Source: a virus
DNA length: 32,123 nucleotides
Reading direction: 5' to 3' (one strand)
IMG/VR virus record: IMGVR_UViG_3300043418_000119
Span: 1 to 32,123 of that record
Shown: in pieces, positions 23,298 to 31,392 of the stretch
How positions within the stretch are numbered: the stretch's first letter is position 1
Layout: every line of letters starts with the position of its first letter
The notes under the pieces: model-generated
The model's database searches: none
What the model was told of the DNA's origin: nothing
Seen by the model: the letters and a program-made list of their open reading frames with translations, nothing else
Position numbers and translations under genes: made by a program

Positions 23298-23449
23298 AGT
23301 ATGTTGTTGGGTTGTTTGTTTTGATGTTTGTTGCGGCTGGTTTGGCGCAGTTGGCTTCGATGTTGGTTATTGATCCGTTGGTTGGGTTTGCGGGCATTGT
23401 TGTTGGTGCGTTTGTGTTGTTGCGTCGTGCAGCTAGAAAGCACCTCTGA
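23294..23449 (+). CDS. Two-TM small membrane protein (51 aa)
   Basis: GTG start with a GTGA overlap. Two hydrophobic segments (VVGLFVLMFVAAGLAQLA and LVGFAGIVVGAFVLL) are followed by a basic end RRAARKHL. Holin-like in size, but far from the lysis cassette and in an early operon, so a host-membrane or exclusion role is equally possible. Confidence 0.6.
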   Translation: MKYVVGLFVLMFVAAGLAQLASMLVIDPLVGFAGIVVGAFVLLRRAARKHL

Positions 23450-23706
23450 TGGGCAAGCCGTTGAGTTACCGTATGCAAGATGCTGTGAATGTTTTGCACG
23501 AAAAGCAGGAAGCGTTTTTGGATGCGTCTACTGACATTTTGGGTCAGTATTTTGATTTTGGTGTTGAGTGTGAGCGTGAACGCATTATCAAACTGCTAGA
23601 GGACTTATACCCTATCCGTTACCCCAGAAGCATTACTACTGGCGGTGGCGAAGGTGAACTGATTGGCGAACTTATCGCTCTTATCAAGGGAGAACAGAAT
23701 GACTAG
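23449..23706 (+). CDS. Hypothetical protein (85 aa)
   Basis: TGATG overlap with the previous gene. Mostly helical (AVNVLHEKQEAFLDASTD), with a glycine-rich turn TTGGGEG and an end LIALIKGEQND. No cysteines or TM. The last codons lie in a 20-bp sequence duplicated at the end of the next gene. Function unknown. Confidence 0.65.
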   Translation: MGKPLSYRMQDAVNVLHEKQEAFLDASTDILGQYFDFGVECERERIIKLLEDLYPIRYPRSITTGGGEGELIGELIALIKGEQND

Positions 23707-23917
23707 AACTTATGGCGGTTATGACCCACACGCACAACTCAACCTAATCTTGCCAGACGAACACGGTATGGCGTATTTAGATTTAGGTGGCAACCCGCAA
23801 TCCGTAAAGCAGGTTGAAGGCAAAGTGCTTTATGACTTAGACGAACAGGGCAAAGTGATTGGTGTTGAGTTTCTTTTTGCCCCAAAAAACTGGCTTATCA
23901 AGGGAGAACAGAAGTGA
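23699..23917 (+). CDS. DUF2283-like small protein (72 aa)
   Basis: ATG 23699 is preferred over 23663 because AAGGGAGAA precedes it. The pattern AYLDLGG ... GKVLYDLDEQGKVIGVEFL resembles DUF2283 proteins (xLYIxL ... VxxDxDxxGxVVGIExL), which are of unknown role. It ends in the duplicated WLIKGEQK segment. Confidence 0.6.
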   Translation: MTRTYGGYDPHAQLNLILPDEHGMAYLDLGGNPQSVKQVEGKVLYDLDEQGKVIGVEFLFAPKNWLIKGEQK

Positions 23918-24336
23918 GTGAACGGTTACATTCTGGTTTGAGTATGAACGGTTACAACGCTACCGATTTCACAGGTTCTACACTCCCAAAATCACAAAAC
24001 ATGCAGTCTGACGCAAAAAACATAACCGAAACTTTGCATTGCAACGCAAACGATTGCGTCAAACCCGTTAGTCGACGCGGACTTTGCTGGAAACATTACA
24101 GCCTGGACACTGGCCGCACCAAAGGAAGAATCCCCAAAGCACCATGCGCTTGCGGAAAACCCTTTTACGCCCGCAACAAATGCAAAACCTGTTACATGAC
24201 CTGGTTTCGGTCAGTAGACAAAATAGACACATTCGAACCATTTGCTTTACACCCAAAACACTTTGATGACTTGTGGGTGTTCATAACAAAAGAACTGGGA
24301 ATCACCGGTGCATCAACTAGAAAGGAAACTATCTGA
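23914..24336 (+). CDS. Cysteine-rich zinc-finger protein (140 aa)
   Basis: GTG start overlapping the previous stop, with AAGGGAGAAC upstream. Two candidate zinc sites: C-x4-C-x9-C-x2-H in HCNANDCVKP ... GLCWKHY, and C-x-C with C-x2-C in APCACGKP ... KCKTCY. The N-terminal 40 residues look disordered. Probably nucleic-acid binding; no family named. Confidence 0.65.
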   Translation: MSERLHSGLSMNGYNATDFTGSTLPKSQNMQSDAKNITETLHCNANDCVKPVSRRGLCWKHYSLDTGRTKGRIPKAPCACGKPFYARNKCKTCYMTWFRSVDKIDTFEPFALHPKHFDDLWVFITKELGITGASTRKETI

Positions 24337-24620
24337 TGCCTAAAGTAAGAACCACTGATCCAACCACTTCGCACGAAGCTGCTGAATCGGTAAAGAACAT
24401 GACCCCACTCAAAACCGCCATTTTGGATTGCTTGACCATTCCAATGAACGATGAACACCTGGTGTCTTTTGTTCAGTGGCGTTACGGTCACGATTTCGCT
24501 GCACCGTCGGGTATTCGTAGCCGTCGTAAGGAACTTTGCGTGGCAGGGCTTATCAAGGACACTGGTGACCGTGAAGTGTTGAAGTCGGGTCGCAAAGCGA
24601 TTGTTTGGGGTCGCTCATGA
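24336..24620 (+). CDS. Helix-turn-helix phage protein (94 aa)
   Basis: TGATG overlap. The pattern TTDPTTSHEAAESV ... LKTAILDCL ... APSGIRSRRKELCVAGLI is shared by small winged-helix-like proteins common in phages (SGIRSRRxELxxxGL block). Probably binds DNA; target unknown. It may regulate the operon in which it sits. Confidence 0.68.
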   Translation: MPKVRTTDPTTSHEAAESVKNMTPLKTAILDCLTIPMNDEHLVSFVQWRYGHDFAAPSGIRSRRKELCVAGLIKDTGDREVLKSGRKAIVWGRS

Positions 24621-24910
24621 AAAAACTCACACCGGAACGCAAAGGCCTGGCATTAGCTGCTATTGAATCGGCACGCCAGGCACAGCAAAGCATTGCTGTT
24701 ATGAAAGCCGAAAACAGTAACTTCACTCATCCTGAATGGCGTGGGCAGATGAACATTGTTTGGGCTGCCCAACATGTTTTGATGGATGATTTGGGTCTAT
24801 CAATGACCCGCGCATTGGATCTCATTGACGGCAAAACAACCCTGGCCGATTATTTCGACCCAACCGGAACACCTATCAAGGGTGTCGTAGCGAAAGTAGT
24901 AAAGCGATGA
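24617..24910 (+). CDS. Hypothetical protein (97 aa)
   Basis: ATG 24617 chosen for its ATGA overlap with the previous stop. Helical first half (GLALAAIESARQAQQSIAVM) and a conserved-looking middle HPEWRGQMNIVWAAQHVLMD. No metal motif or TM. Function unknown. Confidence 0.62.
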   Translation: MKKLTPERKGLALAAIESARQAQQSIAVMKAENSNFTHPEWRGQMNIVWAAQHVLMDDLGLSMTRALDLIDGKTTLADYFDPTGTPIKGVVAKVVKR

Positions 24911-25092
24911 ACCGACTAGCACCAGCTGACCACGCCGAAAAGCAAATGTATGAACTTGGCAAGATGGATGAACGAAACGAAGTAATCAAACTTTGCAAGT
25001 CAAGGATTTGCTTTGACTTCGACGAGGGCAAGTGCGACCACGGTAACTGTTGGGAACTGCACCGTCTGATTGAATCTTTGAGGCTCAAGTAA
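24907..25092 (+). CDS. Small cysteine-containing protein (61 aa)
   Basis: ATGA overlap with the gene before it and TAATG with the one after. Residues CKSRICFDFDEGKCDHGNCW give four cysteines and a histidine in a short span, able to bind zinc. The flanks are helical. Not recognised. Confidence 0.6.
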   Translation: MNRLAPADHAEKQMYELGKMDERNEVIKLCKSRICFDFDEGKCDHGNCWELHRLIESLRLK

Positions 25093-25997
25093 TGGAACAT
25101 GGTCAGGCTTCAATGTATGTGATGGAAAAATGCCGGTGCGATGTTTGTAAAAACGGTAATCGGGTTCGCGCTAAAGAACGTCGCAAGCTGCAGGCTTATG
25201 GTCGTTACCAGTCTGCGTTTGTTGATACTGCCCCAGTTCGTAAGCATGTCAAAGCGTTGATGAAGCAGGGTTGGGGTTACAAACAGGTTGCGATTCTTGC
25301 TGGTGTGACACCTAACCGCGTCAGTCAGCTAGTGAATGGCCGTACACCTGCGGAACGCAAATCGTATGCCACGCCACGCGGGAAAAAACTCACCAAGATG
25401 AGCCGAGTGAACGCTGAAAAACTTTTGGCTTTACAGTTCGATGTGTCTATCAGCTCACCTGGTACGCGAATCAACCCGTTAGGCGCACGCCGCCGAGCAG
25501 AAGCCCTAGTGTGTGCCGGTTACTCATTCCATTGGCAAGCCGAAGCACTAGGAATCCCTGTCGGCAACTACCAGATCAGCCTCACCCGCGCCACCATCGC
25601 AAAGAAATCCTTTGACCGCATCGCCAAACTGTATGACGAATACGCGTTCACGAAACGTCAAGGCGAAACGCGCCAACAAAAAACAGGCATCACCCGCGCT
25701 TTGAACATGGCCGCTCAACGCGGTTACGTTCCAGCAATGGCGTGGGATGACATTGATACCGACAAGGCACCAACTAATCCGGTCAGGTTTACCGATTCAA
25801 AGTATGTTGACTGGGCAAAGTTTGAACAACTTGAGGATGGTAAACGCCCACCAATGAACCAGGCAGAGGTGGAAGCGTTTCGTATGCGCCTCATTGATTG
25901 GGGTAAGTCTTATAACGACATTGACCGCATGCTGCATGGCCGTGTAACGGGTGCGACAGTGAACTGGGTTACTAGGTCTGGTTATGGCAAAGCATAG
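25092..25997 (+). CDS. Helix-turn-helix DNA-binding protein (301 aa)
   Basis: The N-terminus MEHGQASMYVMEKCRCDVCK is a common phage zinc-knuckle start followed by a basic helix. GWGYKQVAILAGVTPNRVSQLVNGRT is a clear HTH. A second similar segment, GYSFHWQAEALGI, follows near residue 143, and a third near the end (GKSYNDIDRMLHGRVTGATV). It may recognise several half-sites. Likely regulator of phage or host genes; related proteins occur in many actinophages. Confidence 0.75.
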   Translation: MEHGQASMYVMEKCRCDVCKNGNRVRAKERRKLQAYGRYQSAFVDTAPVRKHVKALMKQGWGYKQVAILAGVTPNRVSQLVNGRTPAERKSYATPRGKKLTKMSRVNAEKLLALQFDVSISSPGTRINPLGARRRAEALVCAGYSFHWQAEALGIPVGNYQISLTRATIAKKSFDRIAKLYDEYAFTKRQGETRQQKTGITRALNMAAQRGYVPAMAWDDIDTDKAPTNPVRFTDSKYVDWAKFEQLEDGKRPPMNQAEVEAFRMRLIDWGKSYNDIDRMLHGRVTGATVNWVTRSGYGKA

Positions 25998-26130
25998 GGC
26001 TACCCGCCAACCGGTGCCATGGCGTTGGCATTACCGTTGGTTTCGGAATCAATGGCATTACTTTTGGTTACCGATGGTCGTAAAAAAACTACAAACCATA
26101 GTTGATAGGGTGAAATCATGGGGCTTTTAG
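25984..26130 (+). CDS. Trp/Arg-rich 48-aa peptide ORF
   Basis: ATG 25984, overlapping the previous stop by 14 bases and the next start by 13. A central stretch PWRWHYRWFRNQWHYFW has nine aromatics in residues 12-28, with six Trp in the whole peptide, net basic charge and an amphipathic C-terminal helix (VVKKLQTIVDRVKSWGF). It is the only coding option in the 120-bp gap. TAGG precedes the start as a weak site. Composition is like membrane-active peptides, but expression is unproven. Confidence 0.5.
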   Translation: MAKHRATRQPVPWRWHYRWFRNQWHYFWLPMVVKKLQTIVDRVKSWGF

Positions 26131-26342
26131 ATAATCTGACACCAGTTGTGAAACGTTATTCCTGCAAGGTTAGAACAGTGGCGGGGGAACTTTCACCGGA
26201 GGATAGTAAAACGTTTATGGCTGCGGTCAATGATCGTGCCGTGTGGTCGTCTGGGGGGTTGAGTAACGCACTCGCTCAACGGGGCGTAACCATTGCCGAC
26301 ACCAGCATTAGTCGCCACCGCGACGGGTTGTGTTCGTGCTAG
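26118..26342 (+). CDS. Small HTH-like protein upstream of phosphoesterase (74 aa)
   Basis: Reads MGLLDNLTPVVKRYSCKV; the block DRAVWSSGGLSNALAQRGVTIADTSISRHRDGLCSC looks like an HTH (recognition helix near TSISRHR). Such a protein is very often found directly before a metallophosphoesterase gene in actinophages. Possibly a DNA-binding partner or packaging accessory. Confidence 0.65.
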   Translation: MGLLDNLTPVVKRYSCKVRTVAGELSPEDSKTFMAAVNDRAVWSSGGLSNALAQRGVTIADTSISRHRDGLCSC

Positions 26343-27505
26343 AAAATTTGACACCAGCTGCAAAGGTCACTGCCCCGAAGGATTGGCGGCCAGCAGTTGA
26401 GTTTCAAAACGGCATAGGGGAAGCAACAACACCAGGTTACGCATCCGATGAACAACCAGACTTCGAAAAGTTTTTAATCGAAGCAGGGTTTGACCCGAAC
26501 AAGTATCAAATCGTTGGGGAACCACGCACTTCACGTTGGCAAGTTGCACGCCCATTCCCGCTAGAACCACAATGGTTGACCGCTTACAGGTTCAAGTTTG
26601 TACAAAAAAACGTACAAGAAATAGACTTGCCTCTTACTTGGTCACTTGCAAAGAAAAACAAGAAACCTTTACAGGTGCAGGAAACAGGTAAAGCCCTTGT
26701 TGTTGCCGTAGCTGACTTGCAGATTGGCAAAACCGATTACCGCGGCAACACTCAGCAACTACTTGAGCGAATGTTTTTGGCGTACGATGCGTTGGAAAAG
26801 AAACTAAAACAAGGCAAATACGAACGCGTTGTACTCGTTGACGTTGGCGACATTGTGGAAGGCTTTGCCAACAAAGCGGACATGCAACAGCTCGCCACCA
26901 ACGATCTAAGCATTATGGGGCAGGTAGACACCGCAATAGCCCTTATCTGGGAGTTAGTAACGCGCACCGTCAAGCACTGCCCAAACGTCACCTACGCCAC
27001 CATAGCCAGCAACCACTGCCAGAACCGCGTCAACAAACAACAGGTTGGGCAACCAGGTGCAGACGATTGGGGTGTGATGATTGCAAAACAAATCCACCGG
27101 CTCGCCAAAGCAACAGACACACCACTAAAAGTGCTTATCCCTGAACCGCACGACGAATCACTTGCAGTAGATGTTTTCGACGACGGCTTTCACATTCTAG
27201 GTATTTGGCATGGACACCAAAGCAACAACCCAAACACTGTGCCTGACTGGTGGAGTAGACAAGCATTCGGCCACCAACCCATCACAGCAGCCACCATAGG
27301 CCTCACAGGACACTTCCACCACTTACGCGTACAAGAACTAGGTCAAGCCAGCAACGGCGGTTCACGCTACTGGATTCAAGCCAGCACAATGGACAACGGA
27401 TCCAACTGGTATCGGCTCAACGCTGGCAGTGATTCAACAGTAGGCATCACACACTTTGAACTCCACCGCAATACCCCATACACCGGAACGATAGGAAAGT
27501 TCTAA
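26336..27505 (+). CDS. Calcineurin-like metallophosphoesterase
   Basis: 389 aa; GTG 26336 overlaps the previous stop (GTG 26330 also possible). Metal-ligand blocks: VADLQIGKTD (the usual DxH read as DxQ), VDVGDIVE, ASNHCQNR (the GNH block) and LGIWHGH with LTGHFHH. This is the phage branch of the calcineurin-like superfamily. An N-terminal 110-residue extension precedes the catalytic domain. Placement before HNH and terminase genes hints at DNA processing, but the substrate is unknown. Confidence 0.8.
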   Translation: MLENLTPAAKVTAPKDWRPAVEFQNGIGEATTPGYASDEQPDFEKFLIEAGFDPNKYQIVGEPRTSRWQVARPFPLEPQWLTAYRFKFVQKNVQEIDLPLTWSLAKKNKKPLQVQETGKALVVAVADLQIGKTDYRGNTQQLLERMFLAYDALEKKLKQGKYERVVLVDVGDIVEGFANKADMQQLATNDLSIMGQVDTAIALIWELVTRTVKHCPNVTYATIASNHCQNRVNKQQVGQPGADDWGVMIAKQIHRLAKATDTPLKVLIPEPHDESLAVDVFDDGFHILGIWHGHQSNNPNTVPDWWSRQAFGHQPITAATIGLTGHFHHLRVQELGQASNGGSRYWIQASTMDNGSNWYRLNAGSDSTVGITHFELHRNTPYTGTIGKF

Positions 27506-27681
27506 TGCCCTCATACAGTTACTACTGCAAACCCTGCGACAACACTCAGCTAGTAATCCGCGAAATAACCCAGGCAGAACCAGACAAAATCCCCTGCGAA
27601 AAATGCGGAGAAAAACTGCAAAAACTTTTCCACTCAGCACCAGTAATTTTCCGTGGAAACGGATGGGCAACAAAGGAATGA
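27505..27681 (+). CDS. FmdB-like zinc-ribbon protein (58 aa)
   Basis: TAATG overlap. MPSYSYYCKPC ... IPCEKCGEKLQKLF gives two CxxC knuckles, and APVIFRGNGWATKE is the typical ending of FmdB-type zinc ribbons. Role unknown; the family has been linked to regulation. It overlaps the HNH gene start (ATGA). Confidence 0.75.
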   Translation: MPSYSYYCKPCDNTQLVIREITQAEPDKIPCEKCGEKLQKLFHSAPVIFRGNGWATKE

Positions 27682-27959
27682 AGTTCCGTAAACCCTGCAC
27701 CGTATGCGGACAGCTAGGGGAACCAGGTAACGCCCGCTGCAACACCCACCACATAACCAAACAACAGCTATACAACAAGCAGTACAAGAAGCACGCCGCA
27801 TACATCCGTGCAACAGCCACCACATGCCATCTATGCGGGCAAGGCTCAAGGCAAGACGACCCCTGGACAGCCGACCACATCAACGCCACCGACCCCAACA
27901 GCCCCTTAGCCGCCGCACACAGGTCATGCAACTCGCGTCGAGGCAACCGCGACCTCTAA
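27678..27959 (+). CDS. HNH endonuclease next to terminase
   Basis: 93 aa from ATG 27678 (ATGA overlap). CTVCG and CHLCG pairs with WTADHI and AAHRSCNSRRGN make a complete HNH motif. HNH proteins encoded beside terminases in HK97-like phages assist the terminase in specific cos cleavage, so a packaging role is likely. It is the last gene before the presumed cos region. Confidence 0.85.
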   Translation: MKFRKPCTVCGQLGEPGNARCNTHHITKQQLYNKQYKKHAAYIRATATTCHLCGQGSRQDDPWTADHINATDPNSPLAAAHRSCNSRRGNRDL

Positions 27960-28068
27960 AAAACGGGGGGTGGGTGCAAAGACAACAACTTTTTTTGTCC
28001 AGCCGAAACCCCGCACTTTCTAAAAAACATCCGCGTCTCAAACCTTTTGACTTTGTTAGGCTTTGATT
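27960..28068 (+). other. Intergenic region, candidate cos site
   Basis: A 109-bp gap between the HNH and small terminase genes with no ORF. It holds a G-run (cggggggtggg, 27964-27974), a matching CCCCG at 28009-28013 that could pair with it, and an inner GACAA/TTGTC hairpin (27981-27999). GC-rich overhangs beside terminase genes are usual for cos phages of actinobacteria. No cleavage position can be read. Confidence 0.4.
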
Positions 28069-28506
28069 ATGCCAACTCCACCAAAACCAGCTGAATTGAA
28101 AATCCTTCAGGGTAATCCTGGTAAGCGTTCTTTGCGTTTGAATGATGGTATTGCGCCTATGGAGTATGGCTACATTGAGCCGTTGCGCCCGTTGAGTCCA
28201 GTGGGCAAACAGTTCTGGGACACTATTTTTGGTGCTGGTGAATTGTGGATCAGCATTAAGACGGATACTCAACTTGTGCAGATGGTTTGTGAGTTACTTG
28301 ATCGGCGCGAAGTGTTGCGTGAAGCGTTTGTTGCTGACCCTACTAACCGACCTGTGAACATGTCTTTGTTGGAGACTGAAAAACAGATTGTGAACGCGTT
28401 TTCGTTGCTTGGGTTTACTCCGGCTGACCGTACCAGGTTGGGTTTGGTTTCGGCTAAGACTAAGTCGAAGTTGGAAGAGTTGTTGGCGCGTAAGGCTGCT
28501 CAGTGA
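28069..28506 (+). CDS. terS: Terminase small subunit, P27 family
   Basis: 145 aa from ATG 28069 (an in-frame TTG lies two codons upstream). MPTPPKPAELKILQGNPGKRSL is the hallmark start of P27-family small terminases, and the C-terminal helices (LLGFTPADRTRLGL) also match. It recognises the packaging site and stimulates the large subunit. Its stop overlaps the large subunit start (GTGA). Confidence 0.9.
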   Translation: MPTPPKPAELKILQGNPGKRSLRLNDGIAPMEYGYIEPLRPLSPVGKQFWDTIFGAGELWISIKTDTQLVQMVCELLDRREVLREAFVADPTNRPVNMSLLETEKQIVNAFSLLGFTPADRTRLGLVSAKTKSKLEELLARKAAQ

Positions 28507-30023
28507 GTTGGCCGCCACAATGGTTGACACCTGTTCCCGCTGAGGCTGTTGCCCAGGGTGATGGGTTGTTTGCGGCTGAGTTTGCGGAAACATTTGGGTC
28601 TATTGGTAAGGATGGGGTTACCGGTCGCACCGGTGATCCGTTGGTTATGAGGCCATGGCAGGTTTCGTTATTGCAAAACTTGTTTGCGCGTGACGAAGCT
28701 GGTGGTTTATTGGCGCGTACAGCGTTGATTGGTATGCCACGCAAAAATGGTAAATCGGCTTTGAGTTCGGCCGCTATTGGGCTTTATAGCCTGCTCGCTG
28801 AGGGTATCAATGGTGGTGAGGTGATTGCTATTGCTGCTGAAAAGGAACAGGCTCGCATTGTTTTTGGTGAAGCGAAACGAATGGTCGAATCAAGTGAGTT
28901 GTCTGAGCTAGTCCAGGTGTATAAGGATTCGATTTATGTGCCGTCAACTTCTAGTGTGTTCAAGGTCATGTCGGCGGAGGCTTACTCTAAAGAAGGTTTG
29001 AACCCTAGCCGTGTGATTATGGATGAGTTGCATGCCCATAAGAACCGTGATTTGTTCGATGTGTTTAGCCTGGCGATGGGTAACCGTGGCAAGATTGCTC
29101 AGTTGGTGGCGATTACAACAGCGGGTGTGAAGTCTGACATTACTGGTCAGGATTCCATTGCGTATTCGTTGTATCAGTATGGGCAGAAAGTTGCTCGCGG
29201 TGAGATTGTTGACCCGTCGTTTTTTATGGCTTGGTGGGAAGCTGACCCTGATGGTAATCATCGTGACCCTGAGCAGTGGCGTAAAGCAAACCCTGGGTTT
29301 GATGACATTATTTCTGAAGATGATTTCAAGTCGGCTGTTTTGCGTACACCTGAAGCGGAGTTTCGTACTAAGCGTTTGAATCAGTGGGTTTCTTCGCAGA
29401 TTAGTTGGTTGCCTAATGGGGTTTGGGAACCGTTGCGTGATGATGTGAACATTGATGATTATGAGATTATGTTGGGTTTTGATGGTTCGTTTAGTGGTGA
29501 CGCAACCGTTATTGTTGGTTGCACTATTCCTAAATCGCCTGATGATAATCCGCATTTGTTTATGGTGAAAGCTTGGGAAAAGGTTGACGGCGTTGATGAC
29601 GATAATTGGCGTGTGCCGATTCAGGATGTTGAAGAAGAAATTCTAAATTTTTGCGCAACTCATAAGGTGCGTGAAGTTGCTTGTGACCCATACCGGTGGC
29701 AACGTTCGATGGAAGTGTTGCAGGATAAAGGGATTCCTATTGTGGAGTATCCGTCTACTAATGCTAAACGCATGGTTACTGGGTGTGCAAAGTTTTTTGA
29801 TTATGTCACTGATGGGCGTATGAGCCATGACGGTAACCCGATGATTACCCGCCATTTGTCTAACGCTATTACTAAGACTGATTCGTTGGGTGTGCGTATT
29901 GTGAAAGAAAACCGTGCGAGTTCGCGTCGCATTGACGCAGCTGTGGCCGCGGTGATAGCCCTTGACCGTGCCACCGCAGGTAGACTAGATGTGCAGGTCA
30001 TTCCTGAATTCTTTTCTTTTTAG
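28503..30023 (+). CDS. terL: Terminase large subunit
   Basis: 506 aa with a GTG start. ATPase: Walker A-like GMPRKNGKS (77-85), Walker B VIMDEL (D174, E175). The RNase H-like nuclease has acidic residues D327 (GFDGSF), D395 (ACDPYRW) and D478 (RIDAAVA). HK97-type (Terminase_1) length and layout. It translocates DNA into the prohead through the portal encoded next. Confidence 0.95.
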   Translation: MSWPPQWLTPVPAEAVAQGDGLFAAEFAETFGSIGKDGVTGRTGDPLVMRPWQVSLLQNLFARDEAGGLLARTALIGMPRKNGKSALSSAAIGLYSLLAEGINGGEVIAIAAEKEQARIVFGEAKRMVESSELSELVQVYKDSIYVPSTSSVFKVMSAEAYSKEGLNPSRVIMDELHAHKNRDLFDVFSLAMGNRGKIAQLVAITTAGVKSDITGQDSIAYSLYQYGQKVARGEIVDPSFFMAWWEADPDGNHRDPEQWRKANPGFDDIISEDDFKSAVLRTPEAEFRTKRLNQWVSSQISWLPNGVWEPLRDDVNIDDYEIMLGFDGSFSGDATVIVGCTIPKSPDDNPHLFMVKAWEKVDGVDDDNWRVPIQDVEEEILNFCATHKVREVACDPYRWQRSMEVLQDKGIPIVEYPSTNAKRMVTGCAKFFDYVTDGRMSHDGNPMITRHLSNAITKTDSLGVRIVKENRASSRRIDAAVAAVIALDRATAGRLDVQVIPEFFSF

Positions 30024-30033
30024 GCGGTAGATT

Positions 30034-31392
30034 TTGGCAAACTGGTGGTCAAGGTTGACGGGCGCAGAGGAACGCGCCATTTCTTTTCAAAGCATTTGGG
30101 GTGCTGGTGATTCCCTTGCTTGGCAGTCCGATTCGGGTGCAAGCGTTACCCCTGATTCTTCGTTCAGCATTGTTCCGTTCTATTCCGCTGTAAACCTTAT
30201 TTCGGGTACCATTTCGACTTTGCCTGTTGATTCTTTTGTTCGTAAGAATGGGCAACGTGTTCCTTACCGACCTAAGCCTTTGTGGGTTACTAAGCCGGAC
30301 ATTGATTTGGTGGCTGGTCAAGCTCACTGGCAGCAGGTTCTAATCAGTTTGTTGGTGTGGGGTAACTCTTACACTCGTGTTTTCCGTGATCCAAAAACTC
30401 TTGAGATTGTGAACCTTGTAGTCCTTGACCCAACTTTGGTTGATGTGAAGCGAAACGCTGTTGGGCGCAAGATTTACACTTACCAGGGTGAGGTAGGCAA
30501 GTCGCTTACTTCTGATGAGATTTTGCACATCACTGACATTTTGTTGCCTGGTGCTGTGAAAGGTAAGGGTCGTGTTGAGGCTCTTAAGGAAAACTTGGGC
30601 TTGGACATTGCGTTGCAGTCTTTTGCAGCTCGCTTCTTTGGTGGTGGCACCCAGACTTCGGGAATTATCGAATACCCTGGTGCGTTGACCGCTCAGCAAG
30701 CTAAGGATTTGGCTAACGGGTTTGATAACCGTCACAAGGGTTACCGTAATGCTCACCGCACCGGTGTTCTTTCGGGTGGAGCTAAATACACTCAGACTTC
30801 TACCCCAAATGACGCTAACCAGTTCATTCAGTCGCGTGAGTTCGCGGTATTGGACATTGCTCGCGCGTTTCAGATTCCACCGTTTATGTTAGGTGTGCCT
30901 GGTACTACGTCTTATGCCAGCGTTGAACAGATGGCAATTGATTTTGTAACCCACACTTTGCGCCCGTATGTGGAACGCCTAGAAGCCGCTTACAGCACTT
31001 TGTTGCCTGATAATGCGTTCTTGAAGTGGAACCTTGATGGACTTATTCGTGCTGATTTTGCTACTCGTATGCAGGGTTACAGTATTGCTATTCAGGGTGG
31101 TTGGATGAGCATCAATGACATTCGTACCCTTGAGGACTTTAAGCCGACTGATGGTGGCGACGCTTACCGTGTACCACTAGCGAACGTGAACCTATCAGCT
31201 GCGGAGTTGTCGGCCGATGAAATCAAGGTGAAAATGGCCGCGGAACTTATTAGTCAAGGTTTTGCACCGGAAGAAGTTCTTTCCGCTATGGGTCTGCCAC
31301 AGATTACTCACACTGGTGTTCCTTCTGTGAAGTTGCAACCTGTTGCTTCTATTGATCCGAACGCACCTGAAACTGTTTACGGAGGTAACTAA
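30034..31392 (+). CDS. Portal protein, HK97 type
   Basis: 452 aa from TTG 30034. FYSAVNLISGTISTLPVD, LLVWGNSYTRVFRD and IPPFMLGVP are standard blocks of the HK97 portal family. It forms the dodecameric vertex ring for DNA entry and tail attachment. Its stop overlaps the next gene (TAATG). Unusually, six adhesin-type genes separate it from the protease. Confidence 0.93.
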   Translation: MANWWSRLTGAEERAISFQSIWGAGDSLAWQSDSGASVTPDSSFSIVPFYSAVNLISGTISTLPVDSFVRKNGQRVPYRPKPLWVTKPDIDLVAGQAHWQQVLISLLVWGNSYTRVFRDPKTLEIVNLVVLDPTLVDVKRNAVGRKIYTYQGEVGKSLTSDEILHITDILLPGAVKGKGRVEALKENLGLDIALQSFAARFFGGGTQTSGIIEYPGALTAQQAKDLANGFDNRHKGYRNAHRTGVLSGGAKYTQTSTPNDANQFIQSREFAVLDIARAFQIPPFMLGVPGTTSYASVEQMAIDFVTHTLRPYVERLEAAYSTLLPDNAFLKWNLDGLIRADFATRMQGYSIAIQGGWMSINDIRTLEDFKPTDGGDAYRVPLANVNLSAAELSADEIKVKMAAELISQGFAPEEVLSAMGLPQITHTGVPSVKLQPVASIDPNAPETVYGGN

